DNA of 50,000 bases, taken from contig ADNK01001953.1 of the NCBI GenBank assembly GCA_000320545.1, positions 1 to 50,000 of the forward strand. Direction: 5' to 3'. A program made the translations under genes and the position numbers. Below the pieces are notes generated by a model that saw nothing but the letters and a program-made list of their open reading frames with translations, did no database searches and was not told the origin of the DNA. This document shows positions 11,130 to 21,666 of this stretch, piece after piece (positions within the stretch are counted from its first letter, which is position 1; each line of letters begins with the position of its first letter). Source of the DNA: Bigelowiella natans CCMP2755. Taxonomy: Eukaryota > Cercozoa > Chlorarachniophyceae.

Positions 11130-11530
11130 TGAGATCGACCGCACTAGCTAGCTAGGCTAGCTAGCTAGCGCGGTACGATGAGTGTCTACTGCTAGACTAG
11201 CTAGCTAGCTAGAGTGTATCTTCCTATCTCTAGCTAGCTAGGTCTAGCTGTCTAGCTAGCTAGCTAGCTAGCTGTGCTGCTAGCTAGCTAATTATTCGTG
11301 TGTCTGGCTAGCTGGGGTATTCTAGCATGCTAGCTAGCTAGCCCGGGACATTTAGACATGCCTAGCTAGCTAGTAGCTAGCTGGATGCTGACATGCGTGC
11401 TTGATCAACATGATGCCAAACAACAGCACACCTAGCTAGCTAGACACGCACGCATGCAACGGCAAGCCAGCTAGCTAGCAAGTTAGGGGGGGGATCGAGC
11501 TGCGAGGGCTAGCTAGCTAGATCTAGAGAT
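11130..11530. repeat. Dense CTAG / GCTAGC tract
   Basis: Dozens of overlapping CTAGCTAG units, irregularly spaced and mixed with GCATGC. Not a simple tandem array. Confidence 0.85.
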
Positions 11531-12997
11531 GGGGATGCAAATGTGCAAAATGTCACGTTGCACGTCAAAAGCAATGTGTAATGCACATGTGTTTTTGAAA
11601 GGTTTTTTTTACATCCCCCCATTTGTATGTGCACATTGTGTGCCTCAATGGTTCATTCATGACAAGCAGGAAGAAATCTGTTTCGTTTTGTACGATTTGA
11701 ACATGGCAACCACATGTCTAGATGCACACACATGTGTGATGCAAATTGTAGTGTCAAGGCAACGAATCGATCGAATTTGCGCACAAATCTTTTGCGATGC
11801 AAGAAGAATTTTCATAAATCTAAATGTGTGACACATGCAGTTCGTAAAACTATGTTCCAAATCCCATCGTCACAAGGGTGTTCTCTTGAATTATCTGTTA
11901 TGCAAGTATTTTTAAGATAAGTGTAATATTTTTCATATTCTCAGGAGCTAGAATTATGTTATCATTGCTTGTCTTAAATAGAGGTTAGAATGTCAATTAA
12001 TATTCAAAGGCTTCTTACCATCCAGATTAATCCACCAAAAGCGTTCATTAGTACGTATTTGTGAGCGTTGCAAACATTGTTTCGGAAAATCGACCAAGGC
12101 ACCTAAGATATCAAAATTTAGTAAGACTTACTGTAGATGTTGTTTTCCCAAAAACACTTCAGTGTTTCTTAACACATGAATACCCAAAATAAGTAGGATA
12201 TCCCAAGAATCCTCATCGTAAGAACCCAATGCTGAATATTCATTATTTATCATGAAGAAGATCTTGCAATTGATATAGCTTAAAAGACATTTTCAGTTGG
12301 TAGTAATTGTAACTCCACGTAGCACTTCAAAAGAGAAAACATTATTGTAACCTGAAAAAAATTGATTCAGGATGCCTCAACTAAAAATTAGATTATTGAA
12401 TACCACTGGTAGTAAGACAGCCCACTCTAAAATCAATTGATGGTGAAATTTCATACGGAGAATGTATGAGTACCTAAGTAAAAGAGTCTTATCTTCGTTC
12501 AAACGATCAAACGATTGATTAAACTGATACTACCAGGTCACTGACAAGGGAGTTGTCACAAACGCAGCAAGCAATGGATACTCAATCATTTGGATCGATT
12601 CAGGAATCCCTAATAAGACCAGAAAAGCAGCAATATAAACTTCCTATTTAAAAAGTTTAATGAACATAAAAAGGATATGTGATACCTTTTGATGATGCCA
12701 TCACCCCAATTAAACTGAGTTCAAACCATGATCTCAATCTCAACAACTACATTAATTCATATAAAATAGTGCTAGCAACTCCATAATAAGGAATAAAAGC
12801 TTACGCGATAATAGCATTTTGGACACCATTGAGCAGGAACGGGTACCTTAGAAGACACCGCCTATATAATTAAAATCATCATAAAAACAAACATAAAGGC
12901 TAAGAAAGGACACAAAAAGTTCAAACTTAACGTACGTGTATCGTTCCAGAAATAGCGTCGAATATGTACTTCGTAGAGAACGAGACTCATTCGACAT

Positions 12998-13192
12998 TTA
13001 AAAGTTGCTGTGGGATGAAGACTGCTCACTTATGCATGCTACAGACTTTGTTTTTTCGGAGTGGGGCCAAGATAAGCTCGCAACATAATTTTTGGTTGTG
13101 GAGAGTGGCGTAGCGGGTTTAGGTGTGTCTTCCAGAGGACTATCTCCTTGAGATTTCAGGGGAGTTGAAACGTTGTAGGCCATAGCTTTCAA
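12998..13192 (-). CDS. Possible exon or small ORF, Pro/Ser/Thr-rich; unrecognised
   Basis: An open minus-strand frame of 64 codons with an internal ATG (MAYNVSTPLKSQGDSPLEDT) and a stop at 12998. It resembles a disordered tail. It follows the ALW-repeat gene on the same strand, but the available donor of that gene (GGG|gttaga) is in the wrong phase for this frame. It is therefore either a separate small gene, an exon joined by a site I missed, or chance. Confidence 0.25.
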   Translation of the reverse strand: MKAMAYNVSTPLKSQGDSPLEDTPKPATPLSTTKNYVASLSWPHSEKTKSVACISEQSSSHSNF

Positions 13193-13254
13193 TCGCCTCC
13201 TTAGATATGTTTGCGCCTTAAATAATGTTACGATGCATAAAAACGTAGCAATGC

Positions 13255-13858
13255 TTAAAATAATTCGTTTCTAACCCCTTTGGTGAGAGATTTATTCTTG
13301 ATAACATAATCGATTGTTCTTGCTTCACATTCAGTGACTCGGTTGCCATCAAGAGCGAGATCCCAAAGAGCTTCCGCAGTTTGCTTTCCAATTTTACCAT
13401 TCTGCTTCATATGCAAAGAACATTGATTACCCTGGAAAAAAGAGGCGATGGTTGATTACCTGACAAACTTGATTCGCAAAATCCAAACAAACGCGATCGT
13501 AGCGCTGACCGTCGATATTCTTGTATGCGGAAACACCAGTGCTGATTACATATCGGTCGTTTTAAATGTTGAACTTATATCATGAGATAACTTACATGTT
13601 TCGATTGACAAGCGAGTCCAAGTATCTTCTTGCATTATTGGTGAAACGATGGCTTTGTAGAATCCCACGCAATGTCTGTAGATTCTCATCCGAGGTTTTC
13701 TTACCGCGCGGATCCTTGGCAAATTTCCAAAGTTCTTTGGCTCCAGATTCGCAAATGTGTTTTTTCTCATCAACCATCATGCAGGCCATGGACACGAGTT
13801 TCTGCTTTTTGTTCGAATGGCCATCCCCTTTCAGCTCGCCTCCTTTCCGCTTGGTCAT
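13255..13858 (-). CDS. 163-aa protein with duplicated ALW / T-E-x-T helical module; function unknown
   Basis: Exons in coding order: 13596-13858, 13460-13541, 13255-13401; 492 nt, phases consistent. The N-terminus is basic (MTKRKGGELKGDGHSNKKQK), like a nuclear localisation signal. Two copies of a helical unit follow. The first is GAKELWKFAKDPRGKKTSDE then NLQTLRGIL and FTNNARRYL. The second is GKQTAEALWDLALDGNRVTE then ARTIDYVI and LTKGVRNEL. Between them is YKNIDGQRYDRVCLDFAN. The phrase DG-x-RYDR followed by a G-K/R-I ... A-x-x-LW ... DG-x-x-T-x-x-E ... T-x-x-Y-I pattern recurs, from memory, in bacterial and protist proteins of unknown function. Introns are short, AT-rich and free of microsatellites. 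A strong acceptor/donor pair upstream (about 13869-13904) could mark a further 5' exon. Confidence 0.68.
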
Positions 13859-14331
13859 CGCTTACAATTATGGATCCTGTCGTTTTCTCTTCGCAAGGGT
13901 CCTGCAGAAAACATGTTTGTGCTGCCGATGTTCAGCAAAACTCTGTTTTCCGTAAATCCCCTTGAATTCCACCATGCGACAATCAAAAATTCCCAGAGAG
14001 TAATGAAGTCTGCATCACCGGCAAGAATGCCAGAAACGATTGGGTTGTTCCCAGTGCAAAAACAGCCTAGCGCCGATTTCTCGTAAACAACAAAAGCAAC
14101 AACTTAGCAAAAAGCAGACAACAAAACATTCACACGTTCCCGCGGTTTGTTGAAGCTGAGCGGATGGCATCCTATTCTCATCATTCGTATTAAAAACAGT
14201 GCATTTTCTGAATAATTCTATGAAAATGGTACTTATTGGACAAGAACGCAGGCATTAGTTCTACCTAAATTCGTATCCAATTCTTAATTCTGCGAGGAGC
14301 ACAGAAACACTACCCCTTCTGGCACCAACTA
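13859..14331. promoter_or_regulatory. Divergent promoter region (ALW-repeat gene / Rab-like gene)
   Basis: About 470 bases between two start codons facing away from each other. The left part holds a possible non-coding or coding 5' exon of the minus-strand gene. No TATA or other core element stood out. Confidence 0.4.
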
Positions 14332-15880
14332 ATGTCTTTCACCTCCGGCTACGGTCGTAATAGCGGAGGCGCAAATAAGGAGACACCTGCTGCCTGTAAG
14401 CATTCAAGGAGGACACAAACATTGGAGGTTGCAAAGTTTAAGGACGAATATGTTACCAAAGCTGTTGAAGAGGTCCATTTTTTTAAATTGTATGTAACAA
14501 CACTAAAACATGTCTATCACATTTTCTATTCGAAATCAATACAAACGTATTTTCCATAATGCTCTGTTTTTTGTTGTAGGCTGCAGACTCTAAATTAATG
14601 TCGAGGACGTTCAAAGTTGTTCTGCTTGGTACCAGTGGTGTAGGCAAAACCAGTATAATGCGAAGGTCAATTTTATCATCATGTGGGAAATTCATTCTTT
14701 TATGAAAATTCATTTATGCTGACATAAAATTATCACAAAGATTTGTAGAGGATAGACACGTAGGTGACACGCTGCCTACTATTGGAGGTACTCAGCGTTT
14801 TGATATAAGATACAATGGACGTAAATAGGAAATAAGAATACCTGATACGAATCCATACTTTCAGCTGAGTTCGTTTCTCACGGTGTAAGCTCATATAATG
14901 GCGTAGTTACCAATTTGGACATTTGGGATACTGCTGGTATTATTCATAAATACTGTAGGTTACAATTATTTGAAATCATACATTGTTGAAAATAATAGGA
15001 CAGGAAAGATTTGAGGGGCTTCAAAAAATGTATTACAGAGATGCAGCTGCGGCCATTATTGTATTTGAGCGTGGATCTAAAGTTTCATTTGGTAAGCTCA
15101 CATATCTGGCATATTTGTATCACCACTTTCAAGCTTACAAGGTCTAACTATTTTTTAATGAATTTCCTTAATTGTTTTGAAACTATGAACGACTGGTAAA
15201 GTCAAGGCTACAAAATGGGTTGATCAGATTGTGCACCAGCCTATAAACCTCTTGTATTTATTGTATATATTAATCATGCAGGTGAAAGAACTACAAAAGT
15301 CAATAGTAAGTGCTAATTAGCTGGAATATGTATTTGTCACTTAACCAATTTAATTTTAGAACGTTAATGATCATAAAGTAATCCTTTTGCTTGCGTGCAA
15401 CAAGTGTGATGACTCTCCCCAAAGAAACGCAATGTCGTCATCTATTGAAAATTCGGAGGAGAAGATCAATATAGCATGGGTTATACGAGATTTTGTTAGG
15501 CATCTACCCTCTGTGATAGAATATTGCATAAGAAAATATATTTCTTACTGGGGAACGATATTGTTATTTGGTTTCAGAAGGATGTCAGAGCATTTGCCGC
15601 AAGAGAACGTTTAATCCTTTTTGAATGTTCTGCAAAGACAGGATACAATATCAAAACTATATTTGAAACTATAGCAAATGCTCTTGCTAAAAATGTTTTT
15701 GGTACCGATGCAAATGAATTGGCTTCGACTGAAACAAACTCTAGTATAAACAGCATTGATCGAAGTTGGGGCTGTAGTGACGAAGGGTTTGGACTTCAAC
15801 ATAAATATTTCAAGCGGGATGATAGCAGTAATGAATTGCATGATCGCTTTATTCCATGCAAAGGATGTTGCTATACATAG
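14332..15880 (+). CDS. Rab/Ras-like small GTPase, 309 aa, 9 exons
   Basis: Exons: 14332-14472, 14580-14665, 14741-14787, 14865-14936, 14999-15091, 15202-15230, 15282-15305, 15360-15494, 15578-15880; 930 nt, all phases agree. A 55-residue N-terminal extension precedes the G domain. G1 is GTSGVGKTS (64-72), switch I has LPTIG, G3 is WDTAGQ (112-117), G4 is NKCD (178-181) and G5 is SAK (227-229). The C-terminus is extended and ends CCYT, a likely geranylgeranylation site. The segment between G4 and G5 is longer than usual (ENSEEKINIAWVIRD and neighbours). Rab proteins recruit effectors to membranes during vesicle traffic; the subfamily is unclear. Introns are 55-110 nt, AT-rich and without microsatellites, unlike the flanking regions. 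Confidence 0.92.
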
Positions 15881-16305
15881 TATAAATAACATCACGAGTG
15901 TTTGCCAAAAGCAACATAACGCCTTACCCTGCCAGATACATGCATGCATTGTGCACGGACTATTTTATTTGAAATAGTCAGCCAATCAGCAGCAGCATAG
16001 AAGACAGCAGTCTAGCAGTGTAAACAATTCGGGAATTATGTGCGCCCTGCCAGCCTTGGTGTTCGACAACGTGTATAACTGTATTTCTCCGCTCTAGCGT
16101 TGTCATCTTGCAAGCTAGCGCGTGGTTAAGCACAATAAACGATGCCTTTAATGGAAGATCCCATTATTTAGACATACAAATGCAGCATCTAGAGTATGTG
16201 ATAGTGAGAATTTCAAGTGAGAACGGCTAGCACATAAGCAATAACTAGATTACTGATAAGATACATTTTTTCTTCGTTGGTTTATTACTCATGACATTCT
16301 AGACA
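15881..16305. other. Convergent spacer, no gene seen
   Basis: Between the stop of the Rab-like gene and the stop of a small minus-strand gene. Ordinary AT-rich sequence with a few CTAGC words. Confidence 0.5.
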
Positions 16306-16515
16306 TTATTTCTTAGTGCAATCTACACTCTTCACTGTCTCTGCCTTATTAATACTAGTCTTCTCTTTCATCTCGTTTTTCTTTGATGATGACGCATTTT
16401 TTTTCCCCTTCTTTCCTGTTTTCTTCCAATTGATGGCCGATCGCACCCTAAATAGCCAATTAAGCAACAACGCAAACACAATGCCGATACAACCTTCCTT
16501 AAATTTGAAATACAT
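16306..16515 (-). CDS. Small membrane protein with lysine-rich tail, 69 aa or terminal exon
   Basis: From the ATG at 16515 the frame reads a hydrophobic segment (GCIGIVFALLLNWLF) near the N-terminus, then a very basic tail (WKKTGKKGKKNASSSKKNE). The layout suggests one TM helix with a cytosolic basic tail, as in small ER or tail-anchored proteins. An upstream minus-strand exon around 16600-16720 could join it in phase 2 (acceptor at about 16520), so the true start may lie further right. The opposite strand is also open but has no ATG and is Phe-rich. Confidence 0.4.
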   Translation of the reverse strand: MYFKFKEGCIGIVFALLLNWLFRVRSAINWKKTGKKGKKNASSSKKNEMKEKTSINKAETVKSVDCTKK

Positions 16516-17270
16516 AATGCTTAAACATGATAAACGCAAATGCGTTTTGCTACACGATTATTTATCATCAAAAATACAAAAATTTAACCAAAATTCGTAT
16601 TATATATTGACTGTATTTTTCCAATATTCTCCAGACATGTGCTTGTCTGGTAGGAGTGCCTCAGGGGAGATTTGTTGGAGGTAGTTCGTCGCCAACACAC
16701 ACGTTCGGTTTCCGCGGCTTTTAGTTCTGTAAGTAACGACGACATAAGTCTGGGCAATCAGAGACACAATATGATATTTTGTATTCAAATGTGAAACGAA
16801 ACTGAAGAGCTATCTAAAAAAGTGAAAGGACTCGTTGTTCAGATTCTCGATAAGATTGAAAGCTGATAGCACCTATTTGCCAGCTTGCTCACTGTAATGG
16901 CGACATGCCAGTTGACATTCTCGAGGCGCTTCAGCTCTCGGTAGCTATGGCGATGACAACGAGGAAGTTGATGATACAATAGAGGCAGAAAATAGTGCGG
17001 CGAAAAGAAAAGATAGTCTTAGATGGAGGGAGGGAGATATTACATCAGCCCATCAAGTTGACCGGAAAAAATGCAGGGCATAATGACATAAAGATCCCAA
17101 ATCTTCTGTTGGTTTGGAAATTTATCACGAAATCGTCATCATCACCACCACCATAATCACCATCATCATCATCATTATCATATTATTATCTCAAGCATTT
17201 CTGCATCATCCCCGACAACGATTGCTTTCCTGGCAAGTGCTCCGCACGGCCGTCATGTTTGACTTTGCGT
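16516..17270. other. Region with unresolved open frames
   Basis: A minus frame (16600-16788) and a plus frame starting at 16898 (MATCQLTFSRRFSSR, resembling a mitochondrial presequence) or 16906 (MPVDILEALQLS) are open. Neither could be extended with consistent splicing. A (CAT)n run lies at about 17160-17190. The stop of the DTW gene is at 17271. Confidence 0.35.
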
Positions 17271-17709
17271 TTACCTCTGCCGATTCTTTAGGTCCAATAG
17301 GGTCTCACAAAGTGACCATTCGGTCACTTTGTCCCGTATGATATCCTTAGGATGGCGGCTTTTGTCCACGTTCATCTTCTTCTCCTTCCTCGTCTCTGTA
17401 TCTGCAGCCTGCAGGTCATTTTTAATAGCGCTCTTTTGTTTTGATTGGTAGCTGCGGATGAGGGCCCGTATCTCTTCCTCAGCGTCCCCAGCCCAGTAGC
17501 TGCTGTTATCGTCGCCCTCCTTAACTACAACAGCGATTGGCGTGATGGAATGGAGATGATGATGATGGTGATGATGATGATGATGGTGATTAACGAAGCC
17601 TTTTCTATATATCTTTCTATTTGTGACACCTTTCTCTACCGGTCCTCCTTTGCCTTGATGGTTTGGAGACGCGAGGGGAGGGGCCGGAGCAGCGCCTGTC
17701 GGCATCGAC

Positions 17710-17749
<40 letters not shown>

Positions 17750-18718
17750 CGCGCGCGCGCAGACACACATGCATTCACACAGAAACACACAAAACACAAA
17801 GATAGCGTGTGTCATTCATCCGCAATCAGAAGGAATGAAAGAGGGAGGGAAGAAGGATTTCTTCGCAGTACCTGATGGCAGGGATACTGATGACGATGCT
17901 GATGCTGATAATAATGGTGAAGATACCCTGAGACCCTTTCTCTCTGCATCGCGTATGAGCTCTTCACGGGCTGCCTGGGGAATGTAGGAGAGCTGAATAC
18001 GAACCATCTTCCGAAAACCTTGCATCATAGCTTTCACGGCGTCATCAAACAAAGCTTCATCCTAAGACGTTTCACATGGAATAGAGGAATAAGACATCTC
18101 TTGGAAGATGTTAAATGTATCAATGATAACCCCCCCCCCCCCCCCCCTCCATATCTCGCTTGGATATCTCATGTATTGACAAATATGCTACGTATACTCT
18201 CAACACTCATGATCGTTGCATGTAGTTACCAACTGCGACAGTGCGTGGCAAAGCGCCCCTAGTGTCGAGACAAACCCAGCTCTGGGTTCTCTTCTGAATA
18301 TAAACTCCGACTTTCCAAATGCACTGCAGTGCACTCGTTGGACTGGTGGGGCGGTAAGTCTGGGATTTTTGTTCAGAATCAGCTTTGCGTGCCTCCATGT
18401 TCCATCCACCAATATCAACGTCTTTACTCCGCGCCATTCGTGTCGTCCTCGTTGTTCATCCTTAGTTTCCTTCCCGCCTCCCTCTTCCCGCCTTGGCTTC
18501 GATTTTTTTAGTTCTCCATCCGCCTTATCTGTCGTCGTTTTGGTTTGGCCCTTCGTCGTGCTCGTTGGCTCGGCGGCTGTCTTTGCAAGGTGGAAATCCT
18601 CAATTGGTAGCGAGCCATCACTGTGGTGTTAGATAGTTAAATTATAAATAGCAAGAGTAGGATTGGAGAAAGGTTACTGGAAGGAAAATGGCGATATGTT
18701 CCAAGGGAGGTGGGGAGG

Positions 18719-18758
<40 letters not shown>

Positions 18759-19380
18759 CTTTATGGTGCCGACAATCAGATTTGCCAATCACACCCTGGG
18801 TACAAGATGACAGTCCCTTCTGGCTGGTTCAAAGCTCTATCGAGGTCCTGCGAGTAGCCCGGTGGAAACCACTTCCCAACGATCACTTTGCAATCTTCAA
18901 CGACTGCGCCGATTATCGGCACGCTGCATACTTGGACCCTCGCAGCCTGATGGATTGCGTAATAAACGGAAAGCTCATGAGATTTAGAATATACCTTTCG
19001 GTAGGGATTATTGCAACTAGCGAGCAAGTTAGCTGCTGTATAGGTGCTACCTCGTCAGGATGCTGAACGATTATGACGTCCACTCCTATTCGAATCTAAT
19101 TGTGCATCATGGAATGGACGGGTCCTCATATGGGAACTACACCGAGAAATAATTCCTAACTTGCCAATATTCGCGGCAGTACCTTCTCCTCCGGGAGAAC
19201 GTCACAGATGCAGACTTTCGTCACTCTCCGGCATCGCTTGCACGTCGCTCTCCTCTTTCGTGCACGAGCTCCTGTCTCCCCAGAGCCGCCGCGGATTTTC
19301 AAATCCTCTTTCTCTTTCACTTGGACATCCACTGGCACCTCGCTCCTCGTATCTTGGTGTTCGTCCGTCTTTGCCTGCAT
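17271..19380 (-). CDS. DTWD2: DTW-domain protein, tRNA-uridine aminocarboxypropyltransferase (DTWD2-like), 389 aa, 6 exons
   Basis: Exons in coding order: 19183-19380, 19051-19095, 18795-18946, 18230-18620, 17927-18061, 17271-17519; 1170 nt, phases agree. A Cys cluster CKRCRRVTKVCIC (Cys47, 50, 57, 59) opens the domain. Then come VIIVQHPDE, CSVPIIGAVVEDCKVIVGKW, ILYPG, VDGTWRHAK (Asp204, Trp207: the D-x-T-W signature), RVHCSAF and STLGALCHAL. The order matches DTWD2 and bacterial TapT, which transfer the 3-amino-3-carboxypropyl group of S-adenosylmethionine to tRNA uridine (acp3U). A basic, low-complexity insertion of about 55 residues separates ILYPG from the DTW motif. The C-terminal 80 residues are charged. 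The exon 3 acceptor at 18947 was chosen because it restores the family alignment. The gene is divergent from the F-box-like gene. Confidence 0.9.
17712..17762. repeat. (CA)n followed by (GC)n, in intron
   Basis: CA run at about 17710-17747 then GAGCGCGCGCGC, in the last intron of the DTW gene. Confidence 0.9.
18130..18148. repeat. Poly-C run in intron
   Basis: About 18 consecutive C inside a DTW-gene intron. Confidence 0.9.
18723..18752. repeat. (GA)n in intron
   Basis: GA run in the DTW-gene intron between exons 3 and 4. Confidence 0.9.
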
Positions 19381-19653
19381 GTTTAGTCCTCTCCCCTCCT
19401 CGAGACAGCTACGCCCAAGTCGACATTTTCCGCCCTAGGGGGACACAGGAAATGCTTCGTCGCAGCAGGCCAATTATAGACTGCGACAATGAGGAATTTT
19501 CATAGAATATTCGTCCGCACAGAAAAAATACGGATAGATCACCTCTATTGTTGTATGGAGACAACAGTTGAAACCTTGTCGCAGGTGCAAAATGAATCCA
19601 ACTGCTGGAACGATCGGATCTCTTGACCCCACAACCCAAACAGTAGTTTGACG
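19381..19653. promoter_or_regulatory. Divergent promoter with two TTGTCGC-type motifs
   Basis: 273 bases between the DTW-gene start and the next plus-strand start. It contains TGCGACAA at 19482-19489 and TTGTCGCA at 19576-19583, in opposite orientation about 90 bases apart. The same word recurs upstream of other genes in the window. Confidence 0.5.
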
Positions 19654-21666
19654 ATGTCCTCCGCAATTGTGCCGACGAAACTCGCACAGGGAAGGTATTT
19701 TCAGCGCAAGAGAAAGGGAGGAGGGGAGACGGGGATTTTGCCCCGGCCCTTCGGGGCTGAATCATCCTCTCGAGCCAAGCTTGATAGTAACGAATAACTA
19801 TTCATATTAGAAACATCCCCGAAAAAGAGTTGTCAACAACGGACCCTGTCGCCACACGAAGCAGCCACTCTCCCGGCAGCGGTTCCCCGAGCTGCTCCCC
19901 AAGCCGGTCGCCTGGTCGGTTTCGAAATAGGGCAAAGGAGCGTAGGAGGAAGAATAGGAAGAAGAAACGAGAATCTGCGCGACTTGCTAACCAAAAAAAG
20001 TATTATCTTCGGAAGAGGAAAATAGGGAGAGTGGGGCACGGGTGGCTGTGGGTGGGGAGCAAAGTAAGAAGTATCTTTGTTGTTCCTTCATTAAACAATT
20101 ATCTTAAGCATTGATTCTTTCGCGAGACAATCCCAAGCATATGTAATAATGTATCATTTCAGGAACGCCCAACGAAAACAATTACGTTCAAAATCACTTA
20201 ATAATGTATCATTTCAGGGATGATCAACGAAAAGAGTTACTTAAAAAACACTTTTTCATCGGACTCCCGCAAGCCGTACAGAGATCTATCCTGCTCTTTC
20301 TCACAGCGAAGGAATGCCTCTGCACCTTACAACCTATTTGCTCATTGACCAGAGTGATGGTTACGAGGAACGATCAGGTTGCCATTCGCTTTCAGCATTT
20401 CGATCATTATGATGATGGTGGCAATGATATTTTAATGATAGCTCTTTTATGCTGGTCAGCGTTAGATGATGACAGTGAATATGGTATCTCCATAAAAGGT
20501 TTGGAAGACAATGTATGAGAGAGCCTTGCGACATTCGAGACTAGCAGGATGCATTACATCAGTAAAGGCTTTCATGAATCGTATCGACTCAGAGGTAATG
20601 CACCTACCACTTTCAAAACGGCTACATTTCAGATAGTTAATCCTTATCCTCTCCTTTAAAAGCACACCCTAACATTCCTAACATCCCTAACACCAGTCGA
20701 GGCGGAAAACATGGAAGAATAGATACAAGCGTTTGCAGCGCATTAAATTGGAGAGGCTGGGATGCTTAAGTTTTTTTATGAGCAAGATACTACCGAAGTG
20801 GGATGATAGCTTAGCGCTCGCAATCTGCGCGCTGGGGAGTGATGTACAGGTGAAACCATTCCTCTCAAGCGGTCTGACAAGGCACTTTACGATCGAGGGG
20901 CATCTTTGGGCAATGCGTTCTTCCATCATTAGAGTTTACTTTGAATCGATGCAAGAAAAGGAAGAAGAAGTAAAGGCACGGGGGGGGGATGTTCCTATTC
21001 TTCCATTCAGAAGCAGAGGAGACGTAGCGAGGATGAGGGAGCGATTGAAGGAAAGATCTATAGACTTTGATCAAATCAAAAGAGTCTTCGGTCGTCCTAC
21101 AAATAGACAGGCGGTAGGTGTAATAGTGAGAGAAGAAAAAGAAAAGAAGAATAAGCTAAAAGTATCTTCATCTGAAACAGCTCTTTAGACCAGTCTTTTC
21201 GTAAAGTTTGAAGTGTTACGATTGAGATGAAAAATATGAATTTACGAATAATGATTTCATCGCTGTTTTTTAGTATCGCCCCCTGGACTTCGTGTTCGTA
21301 AAACTGGTGGATATGCTGGCATTGATCCTCCATTGTGATGGTGATTTCATCTCGGCAGCGAGAGTGTGCAAGAAATACCTAAATTCTTCGACATCTCCCC
21401 CATACAAGCATGAGCTCAACTGGCTTGCAGACAGGAGGCTCTCCGCCTATGAAAGCATTTCTATCATCGCGAGAGAGAAAAACCGAATCTCTAACCCGCC
21501 TCCTGATGCGAAGGTATTTGTAGAAAGGGGACGAATGTATATAACACAGGAAGCAAAAGATGATGCGTCACGGAGGCTGCCGTCTCCCTCTTGGAAATAT
21601 CTTAGTAGGCGAGCGATCCATGATTTCTTGAAAACTCCTACAGAGAATGAAGAAGAGGATGAGTGA
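19654..21666 (+). CDS. Basic SR-like protein with F-box-like segment, about 486 aa, 6 exons
   Basis: Exons: 19654-19786, 19828-20047, 20218-20460, 20540-20594, 20697-21113, 21274-21666; 1461 nt, phases agree. The start is MSSAIVPTKLAQGRYFQRKR. Exon 2 gives an SR/SP-rich stretch (SHSPGSGSPSCSPSRSPGR) and a very basic stretch (AKERRRKNRKKKRESAR). Exon 3 gives LPQAVQRSILLFLTAKECL followed by PICSLTRVM, which resembles an F-box (LP ... IL.FL ... L ... C). The rest is helical and charged with no domain I recognise (for example LSSGLTRHFTIEGHLWAMRS and RPLDFVFVKLVDMLALILH). The exon 2 donor is uncertain; GTAAGA at 20064 is stronger but in the wrong phase for exon 3. Exon 3 starts inside a 55-nt tandem duplication that copies its own splice site. 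Confidence 0.62.
20144..20252 (+). repeat. 55-nt imperfect tandem duplication spanning a 3' splice site
   Basis: Copy 1 (20144-20197) and copy 2 (20199-20252) both begin TAATAATGTATCATTTCAGG and continue with CAACGAAAA and TTACGTTCAAAA or TTACTTAAAAAA. Each carries the polypyrimidine-CAG acceptor and the exon start. Translated, copy 1 gives NAQRKQLRSKSL and copy 2 gives DDQRKELLKKHF in the same frame. Confidence 0.85.

Larger units (their letters stand above)
10938..13254. other. Spacer: CTAG-rich half, then AT-rich half; no confident gene
   Basis: From 10938 to about 11530 the DNA is saturated with CTAG/GCTAGC words, densest at 11140-11530. From 11530 to 11880 it carries TGCACA/CATGTG words; an open frame there (11529-11831) has no protein-like features. 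From about 11900 to 13250 it is AT-rich with few long frames. A Pro/Ser/Thr-rich minus frame sits at 12998-13192 and is listed separately. Confidence 0.6.

Noticed and set aside
11529-11831. Plus-strand ORF of 100 codons
   Set aside because: Its composition follows the TGCACA-rich spacer; no domain, no splice context, and the reverse strand is equally open.
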